A DNA stretch of 38,616 nt, taken from positions 1 to 38,616 of the forward strand of contig CAMVGT010000022.1 of assembly GCA_947167125.1 (NCBI GenBank), read 5' to 3'. The translations under genes were made by a program, and so were the position numbers. The notes under the pieces were generated by a model. That model was not told the DNA's origin and did no database searches. It saw only the letters and a program-made list of their open reading frames with translations. How positions within the stretch are numbered: position 1 is the first letter of the stretch; every line of letters starts with the position of its first letter. Source of the DNA: an uncultured Erysipelotrichaceae bacterium. Its GTDB lineage: Bacteria; Bacillota_I; Bacilli_A; Erysipelotrichales; Erysipelotrichaceae. This document shows positions 8,467 through 15,019 of the stretch, piece after piece.

Positions 8467-9687
8467 ATGAAATACAAATATCTTACTTTGAAGTACGCTG
8501 CTATCAACGCTGCTTTCATGTTCCTTCTCTGCGCAACCGCCGGCTATGCCTATAATTTCCTGTCACAGAGCGGATTCTCGGACGGTACAACCGGAATCAT
8601 CATCACTCTGGTCAGCTTGTGCGGCCTCATCGGCCAGACATTAAGCGGATCCCTGATCGACAGACTGCCGAATCTGACAGAAAAGAAATTCATCTCCGGC
8701 GCAATGATCGTCACTGCCGCTCTCGCGCTGTTAATGACAATCGCACCGCAGGGATCGATCCTGCTCTCCGCATCCGTCATCCTCTGCTTCACAGCCGCTG
8801 CCATCGGCATGCCGTTCTTTAATTCAATGGCATTCATCTATGAAAAAGACGGACAGAAGATCAACTACGGTCTTGGCAGAGGCACAGGTTCCGCCGCTTA
8901 CGCGATCGGTTCCAATGTCGTCGGAAGACTCTGGGGCAGATTCGGAAAAGTCGTTATGCCCTGGTATATCATTGTATTTGCGATTATATGCCTGCTGCTG
9001 ATGCAGCTGATGCCGCAGCCTTCCGCAGCTGTTGAAAAGGAAACAGAAGCTGCCGAAGCCGCAGCCCGGAAGCAGTCCATGTCCTACGGCGCATTCTTCA
9101 GGAAGTATGACAAGATGATCCTGATCGCAGGCGCGATGATCTTTCTCTACTTCTGCCATATGATGATCAACACCTACATGGCAAAGGTTGTCGGAAACAT
9201 CCTCGGTGAAGGTGCGGCCGTCGCCGGCGAAGTCGAACGTGTACAGGGCAATGCCCTCTTCATCGCCGCAATGGTGGAACTGCCTACCATGTTCCTGTTC
9301 AGCTTCATCATCAAGAAGATTCCGGTCAACAATCTCATGATCATCGCCGGCATCGGCATGACAGTCAAGCACGCTCTTACATGGCTCTGCCCCAATGAAA
9401 TCACACTCTACATCGTCTGCGTGATCCAGATGTTCGCCTATGCCGTTCTCGCACCGGCCAGCGTCTACTTCGCAAATGAAAATGTTGCGGAAGAAGACCG
9501 CAACAAAGGTCAGGCGCTCATGGGTGTCACCGCGACAGTCGGCGGCCTGCTGGCATCTCTTGTCGGCGGTCAGCTGTTCCAGTACATGAGTGTTCCGGTT
9601 GTCTTCGGAATCGGCGTCGCAGCTTCCGCTGTCGGTACCGTACTGATGTTCATCGGCATCAGCCGCATCAAAGCTTCCAAAGCCTGA
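8467..9687 (+). CDS. MFS transporter, LacY-like oligosaccharide/nucleoside symporter group
   Basis: A 406-residue membrane protein with about 12 hydrophobic segments and a central cytosolic loop (about 185-210). It resembles the MFS_1-like/LacY-type proton symporters: GQTLSGSLIDRLPN in the loop after helix 2, and a GLGRGTGSAAYAIGS segment like helix 5 of that group. Substrate cannot be read from sequence; its position behind an AraC regulator and a galactosidase/ABC cluster suggests a sugar. A GGGAG ribosome site precedes the ATG. It has its own promoter, and a terminator follows. Confidence 0.85.
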   Translation: MKYKYLTLKYAAINAAFMFLLCATAGYAYNFLSQSGFSDGTTGIIITLVSLCGLIGQTLSGSLIDRLPNLTEKKFISGAMIVTAALALLMTIAPQGSILLSASVILCFTAAAIGMPFFNSMAFIYEKDGQKINYGLGRGTGSAAYAIGSNVVGRLWGRFGKVVMPWYIIVFAIICLLLMQLMPQPSAAVEKETEAAEAAARKQSMSYGAFFRKYDKMILIAGAMIFLYFCHMMINTYMAKVVGNILGEGAAVAGEVERVQGNALFIAAMVELPTMFLFSFIIKKIPVNNLMIIAGIGMTVKHALTWLCPNEITLYIVCVIQMFAYAVLAPASVYFANENVAEEDRNKGQALMGVTATVGGLLASLVGGQLFQYMSVPVVFGIGVAASAVGTVLMFIGISRIKASKA

Positions 9688-9702
9688 TTCAGACAGTTTT
9701 TC

Positions 9703-9728
9703 AAAGGTCAGCTCCGGCTGGCCTTTTT
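9703..9728 (+). terminator. Terminator of the MFS gene
   Basis: A 10-bp stem with one G-T pair (AAAGGTCAGC/GCTGGCCTTT), a TCCG loop and a T-run, 15 bases after the stop codon. Confidence 0.85.
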
Positions 9729-9794
9729 CTTTCGCCCGCTTTTCATGCATGGCAGAAAACATGCATGCCATTGTGTGCTGCGATCCCTTCAGAA

Positions 9795-9824
9795 GAAAAA
9801 GCGGCATCATCGCGATGCCGTTTT
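9795..9824 (-). terminator. Terminator of the BlaR1-like gene
   Basis: On the minus strand, CGGCATC pairs with GATGCCG and is followed by CTTTTTCTTC. It lies just past the stop codon at 9839 and faces the MFS terminator. Confidence 0.8.
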
Positions 9825-9838
9825 AAACTGCTTACTGC

Positions 9839-12025
9839 TTACTCAAGAACGGTATATCCATCCATCGATATTGCCAGTTCGCCATTATCCAGATACATCA
9901 ATGTGCCGGATGCTTCAACCAGGCAGTTGCCGTCACTCGGCTTATAGTCGATAATCCGGATCTTCTGACCGCGGTCATTGACACCGCAGAGATACAGAAT
10001 CGCATTGCCGGATGCGTCAAATCCGGATATGCTCTGAGGAAGATTTCCCTGAACATATACATATGTATTTACATAGGCAGACGGACTTTGAAGCACTGTT
10101 TCAACCGTCAATGGCGTTCCGGCTGACTGCTGGGAAAGAACGGTATATCCATCCATGGATATTGCAAGGTCGCCGTTATTCAGCCATACAATTGTGCCGG
10201 TTGCTTCCACAAGGCACGATCCGTCCTGCGGGTTATAGTCGACAATACGGATATGCTGATCGAGATCATTTGCACCGCAGAGATACAGAATCGCATTTCC
10301 GCTGCTGTCATATCCGGCAATGCTCTGGGGCAGATTGCCCTGGATATGAACATATGTATTGGCATAGGCCGACGGATTCTGCAGCAGGGATTCAACGGTT
10401 ATGACTGATGTTCCGGAAGGCTGTTCAGGCGGCTGGTAAGGCTGCACCGAAGGCTGGGACATGATTGTATATCCATCCATGGATATCGCAAGATCCCCGT
10501 TATCCAGGTAAAGAATTTTACCGGTCGCCTCGACAAGGCACGCGCCGTCTTTCGGCGTATAGTCGACAATCCGGATATGCTGATCAAGATCCTGGACGCC
10601 GGCAAGATACAGAATCGGTTCGCCGTTTTCATCAAATCCTGCCATGCTCTGGGGAAGATTGCCCTGCACACGTACAGTTTTATCAATATAGGCTGACGCA
10701 TTTGAAATCAATGTTTCAACGGTCAGCACGGTAACGGAAGGCTGCGATTCAATCGTATAACCCTCCATCGATAATGCAGTTTCGCCGTTGTCCAGTTTTA
10801 CCACAGTGCCGTATGCCTTCACTTTGCACGCACTGTCCTGCGGGATATAGTTTACAATCCGGATTCTCTGATCCAGATCTTCCGCTCCGTTAAGATATAA
10901 AACCGGATTGCCCTTTTCATCTGTTCCGGAAGAACTCTGAGGAAGATTGCCTTCCACATAAACATATGTATCAACATAAGGAGCCGGATCCTTGACCAGT
11001 GTTTCCACGGTTACAACCGGAGCGTTTTCCTTATCCTGTTTGTTTCCGGACTCCTCTTTGGACCCTGAGTCAGGTATTTCCTGAGGCTTGTTTCCCTGAT
11101 CCCCGAAACAGCCCGCACAGATCAGTGATGCGCAGACCAGCAGACATACTGCCAGCAGTGCGGACGGCTTGCGGTATTTCAGTATATTCTTTATTCTCTT
11201 TTTCACGTCAGTTTCTCCGAATGCGACAGGAGCTGCTGCGATCTGTCCTTCAGAAGCACATTCGAGCAGTGTCTGCGCATAGCTGCTTCTTTCTTTTCTT
11301 GCCATCTTCTGGATAACTGCTTCATCGCATGCCATTTCGATGTCTCTGCACAGCAGACGGTATGCAATCCATACCAGCGGATGAAACCAGTAAACGGAAA
11401 GGATGATAAATGCCAGGGGTTTGAGAATATGATCTTTTCTTTCAATATGTGTTCTTTCATGAAGAAGGATCATATTTTTCTTTTCTTCTTCGCACGGCGG
11501 CAGACAGATCACCGGTCTGAACATTCCGAACACAAACGGCGCTTCAAAGTCGCTGCTTTCGGAAACCCCGTGATCCGGTGTGCCGGAACGTCTGATTTCT
11601 TTTCTTAACCAGAGAGAGGAGACAATCATATAGCCGATCATGAACAGAATGCCGGCAATCCAGGCTGCTGAAGCAAATGCGGTAACGACCTGCAGCGGAT
11701 TGACAGAATTTTCCGGTGCCGGCGCAAAATTCTGCTGGAGCACCGGATTGACTGCCTGGTCGACCGCCTCAAATCCGCTTGCGATCTGCGGCGTCTGACT
11801 CATTGCAATATCAGTGGGTATCACTTCCGTATGCGGCAGTACGGACGGCAGTGCGGAGAATGAAAACGGAAAGATCAGACGGATGCCTACCATGATCCAG
11901 AGCCAGACCATGTACTTCCTTCCTGCTTTCGCGAAAATCATGCGGATGAGAAGGACAGCCAGAATCATATAAGAAGCACGGATTGAAAGATTGAGACATT
12001 TCAGAAACAGTTCTTCCATAATCAT
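9839..12025 (-). CDS. BlaR1/MecR1-like M56 membrane metalloprotease with four tandem C-terminal repeats
   Basis: A 728-residue sensor protease. Residues 1-305 form the M56 part: membrane helices near 15-32, 38-58, 115-140, 203-222 and 288-306, with the zinc motif HERTH (189-193) and CDEAV (233-237) on the cytosolic side. In BlaR1 this domain inactivates the BlaI repressor after a signal from outside. The usual beta-lactam-binding domain (SxxK, KTG) is absent. Instead, after a Gly/Ser/Lys/Glu-rich linker, four ~92-residue repeats begin at 337, 433, 541 and 638, each with a TVE(T/S) start, GNLPQS, ILYL.G, IRI and a LDNG..AISMDGYT end. They look like small beta-barrel (possibly OB-like) extracytoplasmic domains; that fold is inferred. 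The gene overlaps blaI by ATGA, so translation is coupled. Confidence 0.9.
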   Translation of the reverse strand: MIMEELFLKCLNLSIRASYMILAVLLIRMIFAKAGRKYMVWLWIMVGIRLIFPFSFSALPSVLPHTEVIPTDIAMSQTPQIASGFEAVDQAVNPVLQQNFAPAPENSVNPLQVVTAFASAAWIAGILFMIGYMIVSSLWLRKEIRRSGTPDHGVSESSDFEAPFVFGMFRPVICLPPCEEEKKNMILLHERTHIERKDHILKPLAFIILSVYWFHPLVWIAYRLLCRDIEMACDEAVIQKMARKERSSYAQTLLECASEGQIAAAPVAFGETDVKKRIKNILKYRKPSALLAVCLLVCASLICAGCFGDQGNKPQEIPDSGSKEESGNKQDKENAPVVTVETLVKDPAPYVDTYVYVEGNLPQSSSGTDEKGNPVLYLNGAEDLDQRIRIVNYIPQDSACKVKAYGTVVKLDNGETALSMEGYTIESQPSVTVLTVETLISNASAYIDKTVRVQGNLPQSMAGFDENGEPILYLAGVQDLDQHIRIVDYTPKDGACLVEATGKILYLDNGDLAISMDGYTIMSQPSVQPYQPPEQPSGTSVITVESLLQNPSAYANTYVHIQGNLPQSIAGYDSSGNAILYLCGANDLDQHIRIVDYNPQDGSCLVEATGTIVWLNNGDLAISMDGYTVLSQQSAGTPLTVETVLQSPSAYVNTYVYVQGNLPQSISGFDASGNAILYLCGVNDRGQKIRIIDYKPSDGNCLVEASGTLMYLDNGELAISMDGYTVLE
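9842..11017 (-). repeat. Four tandem ~276-bp coding repeats
   Basis: Repeat units on the minus strand are 10742-11017, 10454-10729, 10130-10405 and 9842-10114. Units 2, 3 and 4 are closely alike in protein (shared IRI(V/I)DY, LVEA(T/S)G, DLAISMDGYT); unit 1 is the most diverged. Short linkers separate them; the one between units 2 and 3 is Pro/Gln-rich. Such an array could gain or lose units by recombination. Confidence 0.9.
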
Positions 12026-12387
12026 TGTCCTTTCCGGTAGTCGGATATCATTTTCTCCAGTTCATCGATATCCGATTCACTGAGTTTTTCATGTTTGGTG
12101 AATGTGTTGATAAAGGCGGGAAGCGATCCTCTGAATCTCTTTTTGACCAGGTCGTCGATTTCAAAGGCCTGGACCTCTTCCCTGCTGACGAGCGATCTCA
12201 CCACGGCATTCTCGTTTTTCACCGCCCCCCGCTCACTGAGCCTGCGGATGACGGTATAGGTTGTTGCCTTGGACCAGCCGAGCTTCTCTTTACATAAACG
12301 CACCAGCTCGGTACTGTTGACCGGTTCATTCTCCCAGAGAATTTCGCAGAACTGATATTCACTTTCATAAATCTTCGGTGTTTCCAT
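12022..12387 (-). CDS. blaI: BlaI/MecI-family transcriptional repressor
   Basis: A 121-residue repressor. Residues 1-70 are the winged helix (YQFCEILWENEPVNSTELVRLCKEKLGWSKATTYTVIRRLSERG), and the C-terminal dimerisation helix contains VKKRFRGSLPAFINTF, the region around the cleavage site in BlaI/MecI. The start is ATG 12387, with GGAGGG 5-6 bases ahead; a TTG four codons upstream falls inside that site and is rejected. The stop codon overlaps the start of the M56 sensor gene (ATGA). No beta-lactamase or penicillin-binding protein gene is nearby, so the pair may control itself and distant targets. Two matching operators lie in its promoter. The symbol denotes the family, not a proven antibiotic role. 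Confidence 0.9.
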   Translation of the reverse strand: METPKIYESEYQFCEILWENEPVNSTELVRLCKEKLGWSKATTYTVIRRLSERGAVKNENAVVRSLVSREEVQAFEIDDLVKKRFRGSLPAFINTFTKHEKLSESDIDELEKMISDYRKGQ

Positions 12388-12400
12388 ATTTCCCTCCAAG

Positions 12401-12416
12401 GTTTAATCTATTCAAC
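12401..12416 (-). promoter_or_regulatory. Candidate BlaI operator 2 (leader)
   Basis: GTTTAATCTATTCAAC is a 16-bp imperfect dyad of the form GTTTAA-N4-TTMAAC, placed between the transcription start and the ribosome binding site of blaI. It matches operator 1 with centres 27 bases apart. Confidence 0.6.
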
Positions 12417-12426
12417 CTTCAATTGT

Positions 12427-12455
12427 AGTTTAATGCGTTAAACCTCCTCCGTCAA
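12427..12455 (-). promoter_or_regulatory. Promoter of the blaI-M56 operon
   Basis: On the minus strand TTGACG (12450-12455) and TAAACT (12427-12432) are separated by exactly 17 bases. Operator 1 covers the -10 box. Confidence 0.7.
12428..12443 (-). promoter_or_regulatory. Candidate BlaI operator 1 (over the -10 box)
   Basis: GTTTAATGCGTTAAAC has perfect arms (GTTTAA/TTAAAC) around a 4-base centre and overlaps the -10 box, the expected place for autorepression. Confidence 0.65.
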
Positions 12456-12481
12456 TAGGTTATGTCAACTTTCCCAAAAAT

Positions 12482-12506
12482 AAAAAGCATCCCGTTCTGA
12501 GATGCT
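12482..12506 (-). terminator. Terminator of the chrA operon
   Basis: An 8-bp stem with one G-T pair (AGCATCTC/GGGATGCT) is followed on the minus strand by TTTTTATTTTT, just after the second ChrA gene. Confidence 0.8.
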
Positions 12507-12510
12507 GTAT

Positions 12511-13068
12511 TCAATAAATTCCGTAAACCATGATTCCGGCAAGAGCCGAAATCACAATCAGCGTGATGGGAGAAATGCCTTTCTTCCGGAAATGGCGGAT
12601 ACCGTAATAAACTGCCGCAAGACATACAGTCATAACCGAAGGAACCGGATTGAACCCATCCGTTACAGCACAATGGCGCAGAATCATATACATACCGGTC
12701 GCATAGACAATCCCTGCCGCAGCCGGCTTCATCCCATTAAGTACAGCCTGCACATATGGATTTTTGAGCAGCGGCTTCATCAATGCCACGATCAGCAGAA
12801 TCACCGCAAAGGAAGGCAGCACGACTGCCGCTGTCGCAATCAATGCCCCTGCAAGTCCGGCCTGTGAATTTCCGACGTAGGTCGCAAGATTCACCATGAT
12901 CGGCCCAGGTGTGCTTTCACTGACCGCAATCATATTTGCAAGCATTTCCTCACTCAGCCATCCATAGGAAAGCACTGTCTCACGGATCAGAGGTATTGCG
13001 CCGTATGCGCCGCCGAAGGCAAAGCAGCCGACTTTGAGAAAGCCCAGAAACAGTTCCAGAAGGATCAT
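12511..13068 (-). CDS. ChrA-family chromate-type transporter subunit (second)
   Basis: A 185-residue membrane protein, half the size of long ChrA proteins, starting MILLELFLGFLKVGCFAFGGAYGAIPLI. It carries the CHR motifs FGGAYGAIP and ESTPGPIMVNLATYVG. Short ChrA proteins occur as pairs that together equal one long transporter; the first partner is encoded immediately upstream. Start codon and upstream stop overlap as ATGA, and GGGGGAG precedes the ATG. A long in-frame extension upstream lies inside the partner gene and is rejected. Chromate efflux is the studied role of the family; the physiological anion here is unknown. Confidence 0.9.
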   Translation of the reverse strand: MILLELFLGFLKVGCFAFGGAYGAIPLIRETVLSYGWLSEEMLANMIAVSESTPGPIMVNLATYVGNSQAGLAGALIATAAVVLPSFAVILLIVALMKPLLKNPYVQAVLNGMKPAAAGIVYATGMYMILRHCAVTDGFNPVPSVMTVCLAAVYYGIRHFRKKGISPITLIVISALAGIMVYGIY

Positions 13069-13637
13069 GTCCGCTCTCCCCCTTTCCTGCTGTTTTTCAT
13101 CATGAAAAGCGAAAGGCTGACAAGCCCGCCGGCAGCCATGACCGCAATGGAAGAAAGCTTCCAGGAAAATACATTGCTCAGAAGAATACAGAGTGCTGAA
13201 ACAGCCGCGATGCACAGCGGCATCTGTTTCTTCGGCATTTTCTGAATCATTCTGATTCCTGCATCCAGAATCAGGATTCCCACTGCCGCCTGAATGCCTT
13301 TGAAAGCTCCGGCAATCCATCTGATTTCCAGAAAGTTTTCCAGATAACAGGAGACCGCAAAAATAATGCAGAAAGAAGGAAGAATGATTCCCAGGGTTGC
13401 CGCTATGGCTCCTGAAAAACCTTTCTGCTTAAAGCCAACATACGTCGCGCAGTTGATTGCGATCGGCCCCGGTGTGGATTCCGCTATGACAGTCACATCC
13501 ATCATTTCATCATGTGAAATCCATTGTTTCTTCTCTGCGCAGGCATCTTCAATCAGCGCGATCATCGCATATCCGCCGCCGAATGTAAAAAGTCCGATTT
13601 TCGCAAATGTCAGAAACAGCTCACTCAGAATACTCAT
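13065..13637 (-). CDS. ChrA-family chromate-type transporter subunit (first)
   Basis: A 190-residue membrane protein beginning MSILSELFLTFAKIGLFTFGGGYAMIALIED, with the CHR motifs FGGGYAMI and ESTPGPIAINCATYVGFKQKG. It pairs with the ChrA protein encoded downstream, which it overlaps by 4 bases. The start is uncertain: ATG 13637 fits the family N-terminus and has GGAAAG about 8 bases ahead, while ATG 13679 would overlap the upstream gene. It lies 17 bases after the DUF134-NifX gene, so that regulator probably controls it. Confidence 0.88.
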   Translation of the reverse strand: MSILSELFLTFAKIGLFTFGGGYAMIALIEDACAEKKQWISHDEMMDVTVIAESTPGPIAINCATYVGFKQKGFSGAIAATLGIILPSFCIIFAVSCYLENFLEIRWIAGAFKGIQAAVGILILDAGIRMIQKMPKKQMPLCIAAVSALCILLSNVFSWKLSSIAVMAAGGLVSLSLFMMKNSRKGGERT

Positions 13638-13654
13638 GAAATGTTTCTTTCCGC

Positions 13655-14386
13655 TTAATGGCATCCATGACTGCCGCATCCATGTTCATAGTGGCATTCA
13701 TGTCCTTCTTCATGTTCATGATCATGATGATGGCATGTCTCATCCGGATCAAAGGAAAGCGTACCGGCAAGATATGCTTTAACAGCCTCATCGCAATTTC
13801 CCTGTGCACCCGGAATCAGTTCGATTCCGGCCTCCTGCAGAGCCATTCTCGCACCCTGCCCGATGCCTCCGCAGATCAGTCTGTCCGCCTTTGCGGCTTT
13901 CAGAAATCCTGCCAGGGCACCGTGTCCGGTTCCGTTGGTGTCAATGATCTGTGTTTCCGCAATTGTTCCGTCTGTCACATCATAAAGACAGAACTGTGCG
14001 GTTCTTCCGAAATGCTGACCGACATTTCCGTAATCATAAGTCACTGCAATTCTCATGGTATTCTCTCCTTTTTCTTTCACTTTGATCAGGAACGGTCCCT
14101 GGTCCATCTGATAGGAACCTCCGGTTATCTGTATTCTTTTCCCATATACAAGCATCTGCGCGGTTTTATAGCGGGCACGCTCATAGATTGCGGCTACTGT
14201 GGCACGGGAAACCTGCATCCTTTCGGCACATTCCTCCTGCGTCAGTTTCTGATCATCAATCAGACGGATTGTCTCCAGCTCATCCAGCGTCATCACAACT
14301 GTCTCAGAGCTCTGTACTTCTTCCGCAGCGAAACTCCAGAAATCCGGATACCCGCAGATTCTTCTGCATCGTTTAGGTCTGGGCAT
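13655..14386 (-). CDS. DUF134 HTH regulator fused to a NifX/NifB-type cofactor domain, with His/Cys-rich tail
   Basis: A 243-residue protein. Residues 1-90 are a DUF134 domain: MPRPKRCRRI with Cys8 and Cys11, then a helix-turn-helix (LTQEECAERMQVSRATVAAIYERAR). Residues 111-210 are a dinitrogenase iron-molybdenum cofactor (NifX-like) domain (MRIAVTYDYGNVGQHFGRT, ICGGIGQGAR). The last 26 residues are rich in His and Cys (CHHHDHEHEEG, HGCGSHGCH), so metal binding is likely. DUF134 and NifX-like genes are often neighbours; here they form one frame. A perfect AAGGAG lies 8 bases before the ATG of residue 111 (14056), so a free NifX-like protein may also be made. GAGGTG precedes the start at 14386. 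It heads the operon with two chrA genes and may regulate it in response to metal or redox state (inference). Confidence 0.85.
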   Translation of the reverse strand: MPRPKRCRRICGYPDFWSFAAEEVQSSETVVMTLDELETIRLIDDQKLTQEECAERMQVSRATVAAIYERARYKTAQMLVYGKRIQITGGSYQMDQGPFLIKVKEKGENTMRIAVTYDYGNVGQHFGRTAQFCLYDVTDGTIAETQIIDTNGTGHGALAGFLKAAKADRLICGGIGQGARMALQEAGIELIPGAQGNCDEAVKAYLAGTLSFDPDETCHHHDHEHEEGHECHYEHGCGSHGCH

Positions 14387-14400
14387 ACGCACCTCATTTC

Positions 14401-14446
14401 TGACATATGTCAATTATAAGTGTATTCATGTTTCTGACATATGTCA
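14401..14446 (-). promoter_or_regulatory. Duplicated palindrome TGACATATGTCA at the DUF134-NifX promoter
   Basis: The perfect 12-bp palindrome occurs at 14401-14412 and 14435-14446, each inside the same flank (TTTC before, AAT after), centres 34 bases apart. A TATAAT -10 box (14413-14418, minus strand) lies between them; the upstream copy covers the -35 region and the other follows the -10. This is the layout of an operator pair, most simply for the DUF134 domain encoded just downstream. Confidence 0.75.
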
Positions 14447-14482
14447 ATAAATGCGGTGATCCATCCAATGAACAGCTCACAG

Positions 14483-14512
14483 AAAAACTGCTTCCGTTTT
14501 TCCGGAAGCAGT
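14483..14512 (-). terminator. Terminator of the lone EIIB gene
   Basis: A perfect 10-bp stem (ACTGCTTCCG/CGGAAGCAGT) followed on the minus strand by TTTTTCTGTG, 16 bases past the stop codon. Confidence 0.85.
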
Positions 14513-14527
14513 CAGCTGCTGCGTATT

Positions 14528-14944
14528 TCATTTTTTCTGGGCGATGAATTTGCGGTGGGAAACGGTACGGTGCACACGGATCGCGACCGCTTCACCTTCA
14601 AAGTGAAACGGATTCATTCCGGTTTCCTGAAAGCCTGCGATCGCATCTTCTGCGTCTTCAATCAGTTCTTCCGCCTTCATCATACCGTAAAGTCTCGTCG
14701 GAATGATGTAGAAAGGCATGTGCGGATATGCCTTTACCAGCTTATCCGCATATACTGCCATATGCGGACACAGCATGACAATATCAAGATCCTTCCCTTC
14801 TGTTTCAACCGAACGGGCTCCGTATTTCGGGAAAATGAACTGCACCTGATCATCCATTCCCTTTTCCCTGACTTCATTTTCAAGCTGCGCAGCCAATGCG
14901 CTTGATGAGAAACCGCCCAGACACATAATCATGATTTTCAGCAT
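14528..14944 (-). CDS. PTS lactose/cellobiose-type EIIB protein, stand-alone
   Basis: A 138-residue cytosolic protein of the PTS EIIB lactose/cellobiose family. The phosphoryl-accepting Cys8 lies in MIMCLGGFSSSALAAQLE, followed by the Rossmann-like core. In a full PTS, EIIB takes phosphate from EIIA and passes it to sugar bound by EIIC. No EIIA or EIIC gene is near, and the C-terminus (about 105-138) extends past the usual EIIB end, so it may serve a distant EIIC or be regulatory. The ATG is preceded by GGGGAG. It is transcribed alone from the promoter at 14972-15000. Confidence 0.85.
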   Translation of the reverse strand: MLKIMIMCLGGFSSSALAAQLENEVREKGMDDQVQFIFPKYGARSVETEGKDLDIVMLCPHMAVYADKLVKAYPHMPFYIIPTRLYGMMKAEELIEDAEDAIAGFQETGMNPFHFEGEAVAIRVHRTVSHRKFIAQKK

Positions 14945-14971
14945 ATTGATATCTCCCCTGCGTTCGAATCG

Positions 14972-15000
14972 ATCATATGGAATTTAACATGCATGTACAA
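14972..15000 (-). promoter_or_regulatory. Promoter of the EIIB gene, with CATGCATG in the spacer
   Basis: On the minus strand TTGTAC and TATGAT are separated by exactly 17 bases. CATGCATG (14988-14995) begins at the last base of the -35 box. Confidence 0.65.
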
Positions 15001-15019
15001 CAGGCAGTTTCCGAAAAAT

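Noticed and set aside
11107-11125. A lipobox-like ICAGC after the last M56 membrane helix of the BlaR1-like protein
   Set aside because: It resembles a lipobox but follows an internal membrane helix, not a signal peptide; processing there would split the protein, which is possible but unsupported.
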